DNA of 64,000 bases, taken from Protonemura montana. Lineage: Eukaryota > Arthropoda > Insecta > Plecoptera > Nemouridae. Below are positions 1-10,938 of this stretch, in pieces. How positions within the stretch are numbered: the first letter of the stretch is position 1; the number at the start of each line of letters is the position of its first letter. A model generated the notes under the pieces. That model saw only the letters and a program-made list of their open reading frames with translations, had not been told where the DNA came from and ran no database searches. The stretch is from positions 13,683,001 through 13,747,000 of the forward strand of contig OX387610.1 of assembly GCA_947568835.1 (NCBI GenBank), given 5' to 3'. The translations under genes were made by a program, and so were the position numbers.

Positions 1-504
1 TCTCTGCCAAGGTATCGAGATAAGCGGGAACAATTCGTGCTAAAGACATAAAAACAAGCACGGGATGTAATCAGCTAGAGCCGGGCTACGAACCGAGGAC
101 TCCACTCCCGCGACTGCGATAACCCAATGCTTGGCTGTCAGCTGCCGGCATCTTTGCTATTGAACAGTCGCACCGGAGGGACGGAGAAACGAAAATAAGA
201 TTACTGCAAATGTCCCCCACCCCCAATGATGGCGCCATTGACTTTCCGTTGCTGGCTTTTCTTCTTGTCCGAGTTTTCTTTTATTTTTTATTGTGAGAAT
301 TGTTTTCGTCAATCATTGATACAATCATTGTTGCGCTGGGAACAGCTACCTATAGATCGCATGGCGCAGCTGGAGACAAGGAAATGGAACAATACGTTGT
401 AGCGACAATTTCTTTAAAAGCATTGCGCACTTCAACAAAGCAGGATATACATACCAACAACTTGCTTATTTTTAGCAAAGCATCCATGCATTTTTATTTG
501 GGCT

Positions 505-868
505 AGTTTATTGGTACAGTAAGAGAGCCAGCGTTAATGTTAAATTTTCCGCTGAGCAAACGAGGCCGGCAACACACGTGTGGTAATGGTAGAATTCACC
601 CGATGGCGCTTGCTGCCGTTCTTTTAAATAACTATCTACAATTAATTGATTTCTACTCATAACCAATAGTTGAGGTTTGCATTAGTAAAGATTAATTGAG
701 AGTAAACCAGTCTCAAAAGCCGGTAATCTGCGAGAAATTATGAAATACAATATCTTATCACTGAAACTATGGTCAATTTTTGTCAATTTTTGTCGGTTAA
801 GTAGTAATTTGTTGGCTATTTCTATCGAACACTAGCGCTATGGTAGCACAATTAAGGTGGCACATACA
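505..868 (+). mobile_element. Family A dispersed repeat, copy 1 (near full length)
   Basis: This is one of about ten copies of a ~400-bp dispersed element. Shared landmarks in order are a GAGTTTATAGGTAC-like start, CAGCGTTAATGTTAAA, GCAAACGAGGCCGGCAACAC, a GATGGCGCTTGC block, AAAGATTAATTGAG, AAACCAGTCTCAAA, a TAATCTGCGAGAAAT block, TTGTCGGTTAAG and a GCGCTATGGTAGCAC end. All are visible here. There is no coding capacity, no tRNA-like promoter and no terminal inverted repeat that I can see. It is probably a non-autonomous DNA transposon, but the class is unknown. Confidence 0.75.
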
Positions 869-2774
869 CAAAGCTAATAAGATTTATAAATTTGATAAAC
901 CTATCGTATTATTTTGACTTTTGAATTGTAAACGTGGCCAAAACAAATAGAGAACAATGAATAAAATTAACGTTTTTTTTTGTCTCGAATTTGGAGCAAA
1001 GTAGTTAACCTTCTTCTGCAAAGATTGAATGTCTTTGGTACAGAGTCTGCTTTCTTTCTCAACTGTCGGAACGTACACCTCTACAAAAAAGCGAAGCTAT
1101 TTTCCACCGAACTAATAACGTTCAAATCTTTCGTAACGCCAGTCTCTAGCTGTGTTTAAATTCGACACAAGATTTCCCTCTCAAATGGGGTGTGCACCAC
1201 TAAAACTGATGGAATAGCGTTTCCACGAAGAAGTTCGCCGAGCAGGGCAAGACAGTTTCCTTCGCCAAATCGTGGCCACTTTCCAATGCGAGCGCGAGGT
1301 CTCGGGTTCGTATCCCCGTTCGGTGCATTAGGTCGTCGGGTCGGCGATGGGGATGGGTGGGGGGGTGGTTGGTACATTTGGCCGATTCGATCGTGCGCGG
1401 GAAAGAGATTGGATGCTGGTTCACGTGTGGAATACAAATTAAAATTTAATCAAATTTATCTCGTAAACAAAAACAGGGTGCGCGAATATTTCTTGTCGAA
1501 CTCGAGGGTTATTTGTGTTAAGTCGAGAAAATCGTGTAATTCGTAACAATTTTTTTTTTCAACTGAGAACGTTTTTTTTTGACGGCTTTTGAAATTATTT
1601 CCATCTATTTTAATTCAATTTAAATATCTGGATCACGGTGTTACTTCAGCCCCAGTTGATAAACTACCTGATAATTACCATATTACTGTGAAAGAAAATC
1701 TGAATTTCCAGTCCGAATTTATATTCGAGTTTTATGATAATTTTCTGCGCAAAAGTTCGCTGCAGTCAACTTTTTGAATTATTTCACCACTGTGCCGAAC
1801 TTTTATCAAAAAAATAATGAATGCACCGCCGCCGCCACCACCACCACGAAGACCATTCTAAATAATAATACCAGGAACATATTTAATATCTATGCATTAT
1901 GCTTACAGATTCATTGGTACAGTTCACTATTTTCATAGCTTTATAACCACAGAATTATAACAAAAAGTGCCATATTTATGTGCAACTTGCAAAAGTACTG
2001 CTTTGCCAACAATGTATACGTTCCCACCAGTGCAGAGACTGTTTGTTGTGTGAGAGTTGATGCCCTTGGGACTAAATGATAAGTACACTAGTTACATTTA
2101 TAATTGTTTCCTATTCTCCAAGGACTAGCCCTGAAGCCCTGCACATTAGAAACTTTACTTTACCATACATTACTCAAACACGCTGAGCTAAAATCTTCTA
2201 GAAAATAAAAATGTAATGAATGTGTTGGGAGCTTATTTGAAATGCAAACGCTTCTTTTTTTTTAAGGATAATAAAGTGGTTGCTTTTCATCTGGTGAGAA
2301 AGTGGGTCAAACAATTTTTATTGTAATTGGCTTTCGAGAAGGTAATCGATCGGGGAATCGGTGTTAATATGGGCTTCGCTATCTGGGACAGGGCTCGAAC
2401 ACGGGACTCGGTAGCAAACTGGTCGGAGATATTGGTGAAGAGCAAATTTCACCTAAGACATTCGCGTATCGCTGATTAAACATTTTCCACTGCAAATATA
2501 ATTTCAAAAACCTAGTACGTATTGGCCACTGGTGCGAAACCGTTCCATATCTGATATTTCTTGGTGATCGAAACTTTAACATTAAATAGACGGAATATTT
2601 CAAGTCTGTTAGGTACTGAAAAACTGGCTAGAAATACAAAAACTAAAACCAAATCAATTTGCAAAGATTGAAAATCAAATACGACCAAAATACGGTCTTG
2701 GATTTTCAAAATGTAGTCAAAACTGCGCAACGAAAAGTCCCCATTTTAATAACCCAGACATCAACGAAGCCAAA
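869..2774. other. Non-coding stretch, nothing identified
   Basis: This is AT-rich sequence with homopolymer T and A runs. Around 1240-1400 there is a GC-richer patch with a GGTCTCGGGTTCGTATCC stretch that resembles a Pol III B box, followed by G-rich sequence. This may be an old tRNA-derived SINE, but no A box or cloverleaf can be built. No credible exon was found. Confidence 0.5.
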
Positions 2775-2848
2775 ATAAAATAGTTTTTGTCAAAACTAGT
2801 GCTAAGGTTACATCAAGTGGACATGAGTCTAAAAACAATCATAAACAA
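2775..2848 (+). repeat. Family B fold-back element, right-end fragment
   Basis: The sequence reads AGTTTTTGTCAAAACTAGTGCTAAGG and then a GACATGAGTCTAAAAAC end. It matches the right terminus of the fold-back element seen whole at 14.1 and 19.6 kb. Only the terminal ~75 bp are present. Confidence 0.6.
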
Positions 2849-3097
2849 CGAAACCTGACAACAGCCAATGGCACCTTTGCAAAATACGCTCCACGATTTC
2901 ACTGAAACCCAGTTACTCATTACCTTACTTTGCCCAAGCTCAAAACTCACAACCAATTACTAACCAATTAACCAATCAAAAACAATGTCTCCTACACGCC
3001 ATGTTCCTAGAGCCTTAAATATTATTTACTCTTTAATCCTGTTAATTTAAAAAGCAAACACGTTCCTTCCTACCCATAATTTCTTATAATCACATAC

Positions 3098-4345
3098 CGA
3101 ACGATTTGTCGTGTTGGAAAGACCGGTTCTCATAATAAAAGTTAAGCAACACTGCGCTGGGTCATGTATTGGATGGGTGACCATCATACACATGACCAGT
3201 TCTGTTCGGGAGAGAGGTTGGAGGGATAAAAGTTAAGCAACACTGCGCTGGGTCAGGTATTGGATGGCTGACCATCATACACATGACCAGTTCTGTTCGG
3301 GAGAGAGGTTGGAGGGATGCAAGTTAAACGACACTGCGCTGAGTCAGGTTTTGGATGGGTGACCATCATACACATGACCAGTTCTGTTCGGGAGAGAGGT
3401 TGGAGGGATGAAAGTTAAGCAACACCGCGCTGGGTCACGTATTGGATGGGTCACCATCATACACATGACCAGTTCTGTTCGGGAGAGAGGTTGGAGGGAT
3501 GAAAGTTAAGCAACACTGCGCTGGGTCAGGTATTGGATGGGTGACCATCATACACATGACCAGTTCTGTTCGGGAGAGAGGTTGTAGGGATGCAAGTTAA
3601 ACGACACTGCGCTGAGTCAGGTTTTGGATGGGTGACCATCATACACATGACCAGTTCTGTTGGGGAGAGAGATTGTAGGGATGCAAGTTAAACGACACTG
3701 CGCTGAGTCAGGTTTTGGATGGGTGACCATCATACACATGACCAGTTCTGTTCGGGAGAGAGGTTGGAGGGATGAAAGTTAAGCAACACCGCGCTGGGTC
3801 ACGTATTGGATGGGTCACCATCATACACATAACCAGTTCTGTTCGGGAGAGAGGTTGGAGGGATGAAAGTTAAGCAACACTGCGCTGGGTCAGGTATTGG
3901 ATGGGTGACCATCATACACATGACCAGTTCTGTTCGGGAGAGAGGTTGAAGGGATGAAAGTTAAGCAACACTTCGCTGAGTCAGGTATTGAATGGGTGAC
4001 CATCATACATATGACCAGTTCTGTTCGGGAGAGAGGTTGGAGGGATGCAAGTTAATACAGCAACTTCACTCGCCTTGCTTATCAACCTCTCGACAGCATG
4101 GATTTGTGAAGGAATCCTGTTGTTCGCTTTGTACTGTCCTTCGGAAGTGACGTTAAGCCGGTGGTCCCCTTGGTCTTCAACAGGAGTAGGCTACGTCCCG
4201 GCACCGAATTTCCCCTTCTCCCTTCTGGGCTAGACTAGGTTCATCATCATCCTCATCATCATCCACTCATTCACCGACGCCATTAAACCAGTGCCGCATG
4301 GCCAAATGTCAAAACAGTGCGTCGTTAAACACCAGAAATAAACAA
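3098..4345 (+). mobile_element. 5S-derived SINE, copy 1, with ten head units
   Basis: The 5' end is a diverged 5S rRNA-like segment (GTCGTGTTGGAAAGACCGG, then AAGTTAAGCAACACTGCG and TTGGATGGGTGACC). In 5S rRNA these correspond to helix sequence, box A and box C of the type 1 Pol III internal promoter. A ~91-bp block covering box A to box C, plus a non-5S extension ending in GGGAGAGAGGTTGGAGGGAT, is repeated ten times (3139-4047). The body follows (4047-4345): TTCACTCGCCTTGCTTATC, a GACGTTAAGCCGGTGGTCC motif, a (CAT)n stretch, and the tail GTGCGTCGTTAAACACC. It is the longest head array in the window. Pol III origin is inferred from the 5S match. Confidence 0.9.
3139..4047 (+). repeat. 91-bp tandem array of 5S promoter units (ten units)
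   Basis: Units begin near 3139, 3230, 3319, 3410, 3501, 3591, 3683, 3774, 3865 and 3956. Two sequence types alternate: one starts AAAGTTAAGCAACAC and the other GCAAGTTAAACGACAC. A third variant (ACCGCGCTGGGTCACG with GGGTCACC) occurs in units 4 and 8. Units 3-5 and 7-9 therefore form the same ordered trimer, a sign of unequal exchange within the array. Confidence 0.9.
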
Positions 4346-4839
4346 ATTATAATCACATGTCCACCCTGTACCAATTTTCGCACGGCGTATCTTTGCAAGC
4401 TCAAAGTGGGTAAATATCTGTTTTTGCAAATTACTACAACACAGGTTTTAGGTTTCATGGTATGCGGTTTCGACCACGTTGGGTCAACTCCTAGGATTCT
4501 CTGACGTCATTAGTATGTTGCTAATGACGAAGGGCGTTAATGAGGTGTCAGCTTTATGGTGCGAGCGGGTCGAACGGATAGGAAAGTGCATGAGATAGGG
4601 TGTAACTTTAACATCATCATCCCCATGTGCACAGGAGCAAATGTTCTATCAAAGAGAAACTAAAACTAGCGTACGTAAGCGTGTACTTAGCATAATGGAA
4701 TATGCAACAGCTAGTACTGTTCAATTAACAACTAAGTACTTGCAGTAACTATAATACTAGTAATCACCCGACGGTACGCACCTGAAATGGGGTCGCCGGC
4801 TGCGCTAGATTGAAAAAAATATATAGCCTGTTTCTTTGT

Positions 4840-5800
4840 ATTTATAATTTGGCGCCTTTGCTGCTGTGGGCAAGATCATTTATTTGAAAACGAATGACGG
4901 TAGCTGTCAAAATATTGCGGCCAAAATATCTAATAGTCTGTCTTTGAAAGATAAGCGAATTAAGTGTGGTTTTAATCAAAGTATGGTTTCTTAATGCACG
5001 CCTAGAGACTTTGAATTTACAAATAGTAATTTTATATTCATGAAGTTTTGTGTTCCCAGATGAAATGTGTAGAAATGTTTCCTTGCCAGTCTGTTTTAGA
5101 TTAAATTATCAATAAAAAAAATCGACCGAATCGCCGTATCACCTATCACGTTGGTCGTATTTTCAAATAATGTGCATATAAAACCATTTGCAGCCGTCAT
5201 CGCTGTAAATTTGCACAGAATTATCCTTACCACGTTTGATCTGTATTTTAAATTTGCCGCAAGTGTCACTGGGGGTCACTGCTTTGTGGAAACTCTGTGA
5301 ATTCCAAGGTGGGAGATATATTCAATTGGAAAACAAATGTCGGTAACTCTCAAAACCTAGCTGTCAGAAGATAAAAAAAAATCCTTTTTTAAGAGCAAAA
5401 CTGGTTAAATACGTGTTAAATCTTTACAAAATATAATGAAAAACAGAATAAACACTCGCCAGAAAGTTATTTTCTTCACAAAAAGTTATTTTCTAATTTT
5501 ATTTTAGAAATTTTAGCCTATTTTAGACACAATCATCTATTGAAACCCGATTAAATCAATGTTAAGTTTACTCTTGCTCACAAATAATGTGCAAATTGAA
5601 ATCATTTCCAGCGATCGACGCTGTAAATGTTTACTATCTTGTGCTTTTAATTATTTAAACACATTCTCCGTATTTGAAATTTGGCGCCTGTGTCACTGTG
5701 AATGTGAATTTCAATGTGGGCAAGATAATGAATCGAAAACAAATTAAGTTAGCTGTCAAAAGATTGTCGTCAGTAATTTGTTAAAGCCTTTAGTACATTT
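4840..5800 (+). repeat. Degenerate ~415-440-bp tandem repeat, about 2.3 copies
   Basis: Similar blocks recur. A GATCATTTATTTGAAAACGA-like block followed by GGTAGCTGTCAAAA lies at 4875, 5312 and 5724. AAATAATGTGCA with GCTGTAAAT lies at 5166 and 5582. ATTTGGCGCCT lies near 4847 and 5680. The spacing of ~412-437 bp indicates an old tandem duplication. No open frame spans it. Confidence 0.65.
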
Positions 5801-7307
5801 TGAAACGTATTAAATATGTACCAAATCTCCACTAAATATGACAAAGAACATATTAATGTAAAACAAAGCTGTACATTGTGCTAAAATAAATGTTACCCTA
5901 CTGTAACTAATGAGATATGTAAATGCAAAGCAAATATGAGTAACGAATCGACTTGGCAGTTTTAATTTATTTGAATATGTTCTTTTCTAGGTCATCGTTG
6001 AACTAGAGTTGAAATATCATGAGAATTAATTTGTCAAAGAAGATTAAAAAGTCTTCAAAGGAAATGCAGTGACATGCGATGTAATTAGATTTATTTTCTG
6101 GTTGATATGCATCTTGCATTTGATCGTAAGTATACGGGTAGGTATGTTGAAGATGAACTTGGTAATTATATTATACCAATGATAACATCGTGAATGGCAT
6201 TCTTTGAATTAATAATCTTTGCTTTGGTTGAATCCTAGTTATAAGAGATGGTTGTTGAATTCAATTCTGGATGCGTACTTTTGATAACACATTGTTGCTA
6301 ATTGTTGCACATTAAAATTAAAAAAGAAGACTTGTTTTCTCTAAAGTGGTTATTTAGTTGAAGTATTGTTTCAAGTATTATCCCGTCCACGAAAGTTTGA
6401 CCAATAAATACAATATAGAATAAAACCAAGCATTAAAAAACAATATATCTGAGATTTCATCCGAAGCACACGGCACTTCCATCAACTCGAAAACAGCATC
6501 TAGAAATTTGCTCAAAACCTGACACTTTGTTTTGGTTAACGTACAAAGCTTTTTGAAAGAAACTTTTGGTTAAAAATGACAATTTTTTTGTGTTCTGCAT
6601 TGAAATATTTAACGAATACAGCACTGTAAATGGTGATTTTTGCAAGCACCCAATGTTCAAGGTGCTAGTTATTGAAAATTTCTTTGTGTTATTCTTATAG
6701 GCTATTTTTTTTAAGCCGAAAAAAGGTCAAATTTTACCATTTTTGTACAGAATTGCAGCGGCATAGATATTTTTTTTAAGTTAACTCTAAATCCACAACC
6801 AGGTAAATATAAATATGGTGATAAAATTTAATTTCAATACGTAACGACCCATTTAATAGATAAATTTAGTTCTTAAGAAAATACGAAGTTAATATTTTCT
6901 AACAACTTCTGATTCCTGCCGTCGCAAATTCATCAAACGCTTTCGACATCTCCAATCAAATTGAACGAGATCAAAGTTTGGTTGTAATTAAAAAGGGAAC
7001 TCAACTGATCTCGGCTGCCAAAGATGTTTAACTCCTTCAACTTCTCAGAGAGAAAGGCGACGACTTTGCCCAAGAAAAGTTTCGTCAGGTGGAAGTTTAA
7101 AGGACTCAATTAAAACAAGTGTTAAACGATGAGTCTTTAATTAGTTCTCTAGAACGGTGAAGAAGATGGTGACACGCCGCCTTCCTTTCCAAACCCCTTT
7201 GTGAATGCTTGGCTTAAATATATTTAAATATTTATAGAAGAGTCGATTACCTAAAAGTGGTACCCACCAGTGCTAATAGCCGATGAACGACAGCAGGGAC
7301 AGTGACC

Positions 7308-7349
7308 GGGGGGGGGGGGGGGGGGGGGGGGGTTGGGGGGGGGGGGGGG
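7308..7349 (+). repeat. Poly-G tract (25 G, TT, 15 G)
   Basis: This is an almost uninterrupted guanine run, able in principle to form G-quadruplexes. Length is likely unstable between alleles and may also be uncertain in the assembly. The open frame through it (poly-Gly) is not a gene. Confidence 0.9.
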
Positions 7350-8298
7350 AAAGCGGAAACGGAAACGTGGCAAGCCAAAGCGACACTTTTTTTTATTACA
7401 GAAATCTTTGGGGTGTCGATGACTGGATTTTATTAAAAGAAATTCGTTTCAACTCGCAAAATGCGTCGCGAGAAAATCACGTCTTTGCCAGTTTTAAAAG
7501 ATGTGTCTATTCACAGCAACGCATCGTGTGTTTCACTACGACTTAATTAGATGCTGCTCAAAGTTAAGCTATCTTAGCGTGAAGTTGAGAAACAAGATAA
7601 TGCCATTACTCTTCGAGTATCTTTTGATAAGCATCCAAACGAACAAAAGTAGGAAATCGTTGAGCTTTTCTTCGGAGCTCAAGTTACAATATCAGTTAAA
7701 ATAGTTTTGCTAAAAGTTAACCATTTTCTCCATCGCAGACGAAAATGATGCACGTTTCTAAAATATCGCAGTGCATTTTCATCAGTAAAACATTTCCTTG
7801 ACTTTTGAGCGAATTGTTTCATCAGAAAGTAAATAAAAATAAATCGCCCAGACAACGCGCTCTGAATAAATTGAAAGAGTAAATGCAATCAACTATTGGT
7901 TATTTAGTCAAAGTTTCTATCAAGCAATGAACGGAAAGTTGAGGATGGTTTTTGATTGGACGACTACCTACATCTACATCTTCAATTGTAGCAAACTGTG
8001 CCTCATTTTCGTTGAATATTTACTTTAGGTTTGTTAGTAATTTTGAGCAAAGGGCGTTGTCTTCAAAGGTTGGTGAACAGAACAGCACTAACATAGAATA
8101 CAAGAACTTAACACAACTATAAAGTGGCTCGTATGTGTGCTACGTGAGATTTGTCAACATTCAAAGGTTGAAATATTGGACTTCATCTACAACTAGGGTT
8201 GGCCAAAATTTAGAATATGAATTTTAGGTTAATCAATCGATTTCACTTTTAATAATAGCCGTTTAATTTGATTGGCATGAGGATCAACGAGGCTGGGC

Positions 8299-8322
8299 TA
8301 TTTAGACATTAATGTCTAAATA
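8299..8322. other. 24-bp perfect palindrome
   Basis: The 20-bp core TTTAGACATTAATGTCTAAA (8301-8320) is self-complementary, and the two bases on each side also pair. Its function is unknown; it could be a dimeric binding site or chance in AT-rich DNA. Confidence 0.7.
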
Positions 8323-9249
8323 AGTTGAGGGTTTTCAGGCGTTTTTTTTCCCAAGTCAATTCCGATACGAAATTAAATTATTTAGAGCATTAGTAAGACT
8401 GAATCTGACGTATCTTTAATGAATTGAAAAAATAAAATGTAAAAATAATACAGTTTTTAGAGCTTTTCGTGACATGCTTGCCATAACTTGGCGTTTTTTC
8501 CGAGATTTTTTGTTTGAAATTCATTAAAATTTTGGTGCCATTCTCATATCAGCTGCGTACGCAGCGGGCTCACATCTAGTTCTCCCATTAATTCATGATC
8601 AAGGAGGCTTGTAGTAAAAAAAACATCTTTTTTCAGCCTCATTTCATGTATTCAATATCAAAATCAAAGGAGTTGTTTCTGAAATATTTGAGATTACTCT
8701 AAAAAATATCATTTTTATTGATTTTTCAAGCCATTTTAATAAATGTAAAGTGGTTCCATGCTCTATCTAGAACATTTCAAGCAAGCATCAACCTCGTTCT
8801 TCTGTTTCACTAACCGCAAAACAACAGCAGCAAAACAGACGAACGAGTTTCATCTTGATTGCAATCATTTGCCAAGCATTTACATTCAAGTCAACTCCAA
8901 CCAAATCTTATTTCATCTTTTCCACACACACACACTGTCTCTCAGAGAATCCGTTCAAGATAAATGAACCACAAAAAATAAAACATATGCAAACAAACTT
9001 CAAACCCTGGAATCAACGTAATGACTAATGAGAAAATAGATTAGACGACAGTAGGTAGTACACCCCTTGCATTCACCCACCCCCTCTAACCCTCTTCCTC
9101 TTCAGCACACAGCAATAGCTAACTTTGTCTTCGTCTTTTTAGTTATTATTCTTAGCATAGCGTCGTGTCTTGACTCATTTGTTTTAAAACTCGTCTTCTG
9201 TCATGTTCAGTTGCCAGGCTTCGCCGCTGCGCCTGACACTGGCGCTAGT

Positions 9250-9269
9250 GTCGAGAGACGTCTCTCGAC
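9250..9269. other. 20-bp perfect palindrome with ACGT core
   Basis: GTCGAGAGACGTCTCTCGAC is fully self-complementary. It lies in a GC-richer patch (about 9200-9300) next to GGCGCTAGTGTC. It might be a dimeric transcription factor site, but nothing else supports that. Confidence 0.7.
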
Positions 9270-9519
9270 GTTCTCTATCCTACGTTCCACTTATATAATG
9301 CTTCCTGTCTTCGGAGTATATATACATATATAGGAATGTGCCAATGTTTCTTTGTATGGGGAAAATGTCAATTTGAAAATGTTCACCGAAAAAGTTAGAG
9401 AATGGCTGAGTTTTATTTAAAAAGCGAGTGGATTTTGTTGTTGCTGTTGAGTTTTCAAGGTTAATTTAACCTTGAAAATGTGTTTCGTACGGATTTTATC
9501 TTGTGGGTAATCACTAAAT

Positions 9520-9722
9520 AATACCGTAATACCGAAGCGCTAATGTCGAACTGACTTCGCAAAAAATGACCGCCAAATTATTACTTAACCGACAGAAATG
9601 TATGATGCCGCCAGGTGGAGTCACCGTCGCTTCGAGTTTTAAGAAAATTAATTTCGTTATTTCTCGCAGATTACTCGCATTCGAGTCTGGTCAACGCTCA
9701 ATTAATCTTTATTAATGTTAAC
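9520..9722 (-). mobile_element. Family A repeat, copy 2, 3' part (interrupted)
   Basis: On the minus strand this matches the 3' half of family A (GCGCTAATGTCGAAC, TTACTTAACCGACA, the GCCAGGTGGAGTCACCGTCG block and TTTCTCGCAGATTACTCGCA). It stops at ATTAATGTTAAC, where 5S-SINE copy 2 begins. The other half resumes at 10404, so the SINE lies inside the A element. Confidence 0.8.
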
Positions 9723-9725
9723 TTG

Positions 9726-10403
9726 ATGGTTTGTGGTGTTTGACGACGCGCTGTTTTGACATCTGGCCATGTGGCACTCGTCTGATGGCGTCGGTGAATG
9801 ACAGGTTGGTGATGAACTTAACGAAGCCTAAAAGGGAGGAGGGATAACCAGGTGCCGACACGTAACCTACTCCTGTTGAAGACCAAGGGGACCACCGGCT
9901 TAACGTCCCTTTCGAAGGACGGCACAACGCGAACAATAGGATTCCTCCACAAATATATGCTGTCGACAGGTTGATAAGCAAGGCGAGTGAAGTTGCTGTA
10001 CTAACTTTCATCCCTCCAACCTCTCTCCCAAACAGAACTGGTCTTGTGTATGATGGTCACCCATCCAATACCTGACTCGGCGCAGTGTTGCTTAACTTTC
10101 ATCCCTCCAACCTCTCTCCCGAACAGAACTGGTCATGTGTATGATGGTCATCCATCCAATACCTGACCCAACGCAGTGTTGCTTACCTTTCATCCCTCCA
10201 ACCTCTCTCCCGAACAGAACTGGTCATGTGTATGATGGTCATCCATACAATACCTGACTCAGCGCAGTGTTGCTTAACTTTCATCCCTCCAACCTCTCTC
10301 CCGAACAGAACTGGTCATGTGTATGATGGTCATCCATACAATACCTGACTCAGCGCAGTGTTGCTTAACTTCGGTGATCTCATGAAAACCGGTGTAACGT
10401 TCC
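9726..10403 (-). mobile_element. 5S-derived SINE, copy 2, four head units
   Basis: Read on the minus strand, a 5S-like head (10403-10370) is followed by four 91-bp promoter units (about 10369 down to 10003). The standard body and the tail ending GTCAAACACCACAAACC near 9726 come next. It sits within a family A element, so it inserted later than that copy. The junctions are not clean enough to call a target-site duplication. Confidence 0.88.
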
Positions 10404-10600
10404 GATTACCGGCGATCGATAAACGTGTATCGATATTTTGAGTCGTTATTATTTAATAATAGAGGTTTGTTAAAAAGGATGGCTGTAAGCGCCACCGGGT
10501 GGCACCTACCGTTACCACGTGTTGCCGGCCTCGTTTGCTCAGCAGAAAATTTAACATTAACGCTGACCCTCTGACTTTAGGTACCTATAAACTCAGTGAT
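10404..10600 (-). mobile_element. Family A repeat, copy 2, 5' part
   Basis: This continues the element interrupted by SINE copy 2. Visible on the plus strand are CGATCGATAAACGTGTATCG, AGAGGTTTGTTAAAAAGGAT, GCCACCGGGTGGCACC, GTTGCCGGCCTCGTTTGCTC and TAGGTACCTATAAACTC. These are the reverse of the family A 5' half. Confidence 0.8.
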
Positions 10601-10876
10601 TCTAGACTTTTAGCCTATGTTATGTTTAGACTAGCCCAATGATAGGTTACTAAATTTCATAGCTTAAAAATACTTCTAGCTTCATGAAACAATTCGAAAA
10701 CACTATTATTATCATTTGTTTAAATATGTAATGCAAAGATATAAAAGCAATGACTAAATGTTTATCCTATCGAATTACGCTGGGTCCATTTACATTTCAA
10801 TATTTTACTAATTAACGCTAGTAATTGTTAATTCTGGTAATTGCAAGCCTTGTTTCATAGCCAACCAAATGTCCGC

Positions 10877-10938
<62 letters not shown>
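10877..10938 (+). repeat. (AAT)n microsatellite
   Basis: This is an uninterrupted run of about 20 AAT/TAA triplets in AT-rich sequence. Confidence 0.95.

Larger units (their letters stand above)
5801..9515. other. Non-coding stretch with low-complexity islands
   Basis: No exon with plausible splice sites was found. The stretch holds a long poly-G tract (7308-7349) and two perfect palindromes (8299-8322 and 9250-9269), listed separately. The rest is AT-rich unique-looking sequence. Confidence 0.5.

Noticed and set aside
60..130. tRNA-like minus-strand B box (GGTTCGTAGCC)
   Set aside because: No matching A box or cloverleaf is found upstream.
1240..1400. Possible tRNA-SINE around GGTCTCGGGTTCGTATCC
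   Set aside because: B-box-like only; no second copy in the window to define an element.
3098..4047. Functional 5S rRNA gene cluster
   Set aside because: Only the promoter-containing part of 5S is present, it is diverged, and it is joined to SINE extension and body. No unit contains a full ~120-nt 5S gene with terminator.
7283..7546. Gly-rich frame through the poly-G tract
   Set aside because: Driven entirely by the homopolymer run.
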